In this document: piece after piece, positions 63,927-64,000 of the stretch | How the letters are laid out: each line of letters opens with the position of its first letter | Numbering within the stretch: position 1 is the stretch's first letter | NCBI RefSeq assembly: GCF_016920785.2 | Contig: NW_024609839.1 | Coordinates: 12,240,196 to 12,304,195, forward strand | Length of the DNA stretch: 64,000 bases | Reading direction: 5' to 3' | Source: Ixodes scapularis | Taxonomy: Eukaryota; Arthropoda; Arachnida; Ixodida; Ixodidae | Position numbers and translations under genes: made by a program | The notes under the pieces: model-generated | What the model saw: the letters and a program-made list of their open reading frames with translations, nothing else | What the model was told of the DNA's origin: nothing | The model's database searches: none

Positions 63927-64000
63927 AAGACCACATAGTGAAGGTAACGACGAGGTTGATATGGGGGGCACTCTTCTAGACGGAGCTCAGCTTCGAGGCA

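Overview
This is eukaryotic, transposon-saturated DNA. The repeat types (TTAA-flanked MITE families, Penelope-like elements, hAT-like elements with motif-rich subterminal arrays, a DUF6570-type Helitron relic) and the host gene sequences point to an arthropod, most likely an ixodid tick. That assignment is inference from family resemblance; nothing here identifies a species.

Only two host genes can be supported, and they are functionally linked. PPAT, the first committed enzyme of de novo purine synthesis, lies on the minus strand (start codon 29971, stop 20939). Its seven coding exons assemble with consistent splice phases into a 516-residue protein. PAICS, the bifunctional enzyme of later steps of the same pathway, starts divergently on the plus strand at 30530, but only its first two coding exons (7 nt, and 33704-33904) are found. 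The 558 bp between the start codons is a probable shared bidirectional promoter with two CACGTG E-boxes and a YY1-type site. This is the same head-to-head PPAT/PAICS layout known in vertebrates.

The rest is a nest of mobile elements, many with readable target-site duplications (TSDs). Left of the genes (1-20783): a Helitron relic inside a TTAA MITE, nested TTAA MITEs, a nearly complete piggyBac element (10743-13056), and a hAT-like element (13088-20783) that swallowed a MITE carrying a Tigger/pogo element, a TTAA-flanked element with a Mutator/Kolobok-type transposase, and a 3-bp-TSD MITE. PPAT intron 3 carries a palindromic Penelope-like relic with three nested MITEs.

Right of the genes (34-64 kb, formally PAICS intron 2 if the gene continues beyond the window): LINE relics, several hAT-like elements with perfect 8-bp TSDs (TCCTATAG, GTTCTGAG, GACGTAGG), a palindromic Penelope-like insertion inside one of them, two minisatellites, a tRNA-headed SINE, and at the end (60516-63926) a Penelope-like element with an RT-bearing 629-codon ORF and a separate GIY-YIG ORF.

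The most interesting pattern is shared by four retroelement insertions (three Penelope-like, one tRNA-SINE). Each has a partial inverted copy of its own 3' part at its left end. Three sit between perfect 11-bp target duplications and the fourth has a decayed 9-bp one. I found no CRISPR array, prokaryotic gene, rRNA or complete viral gene.
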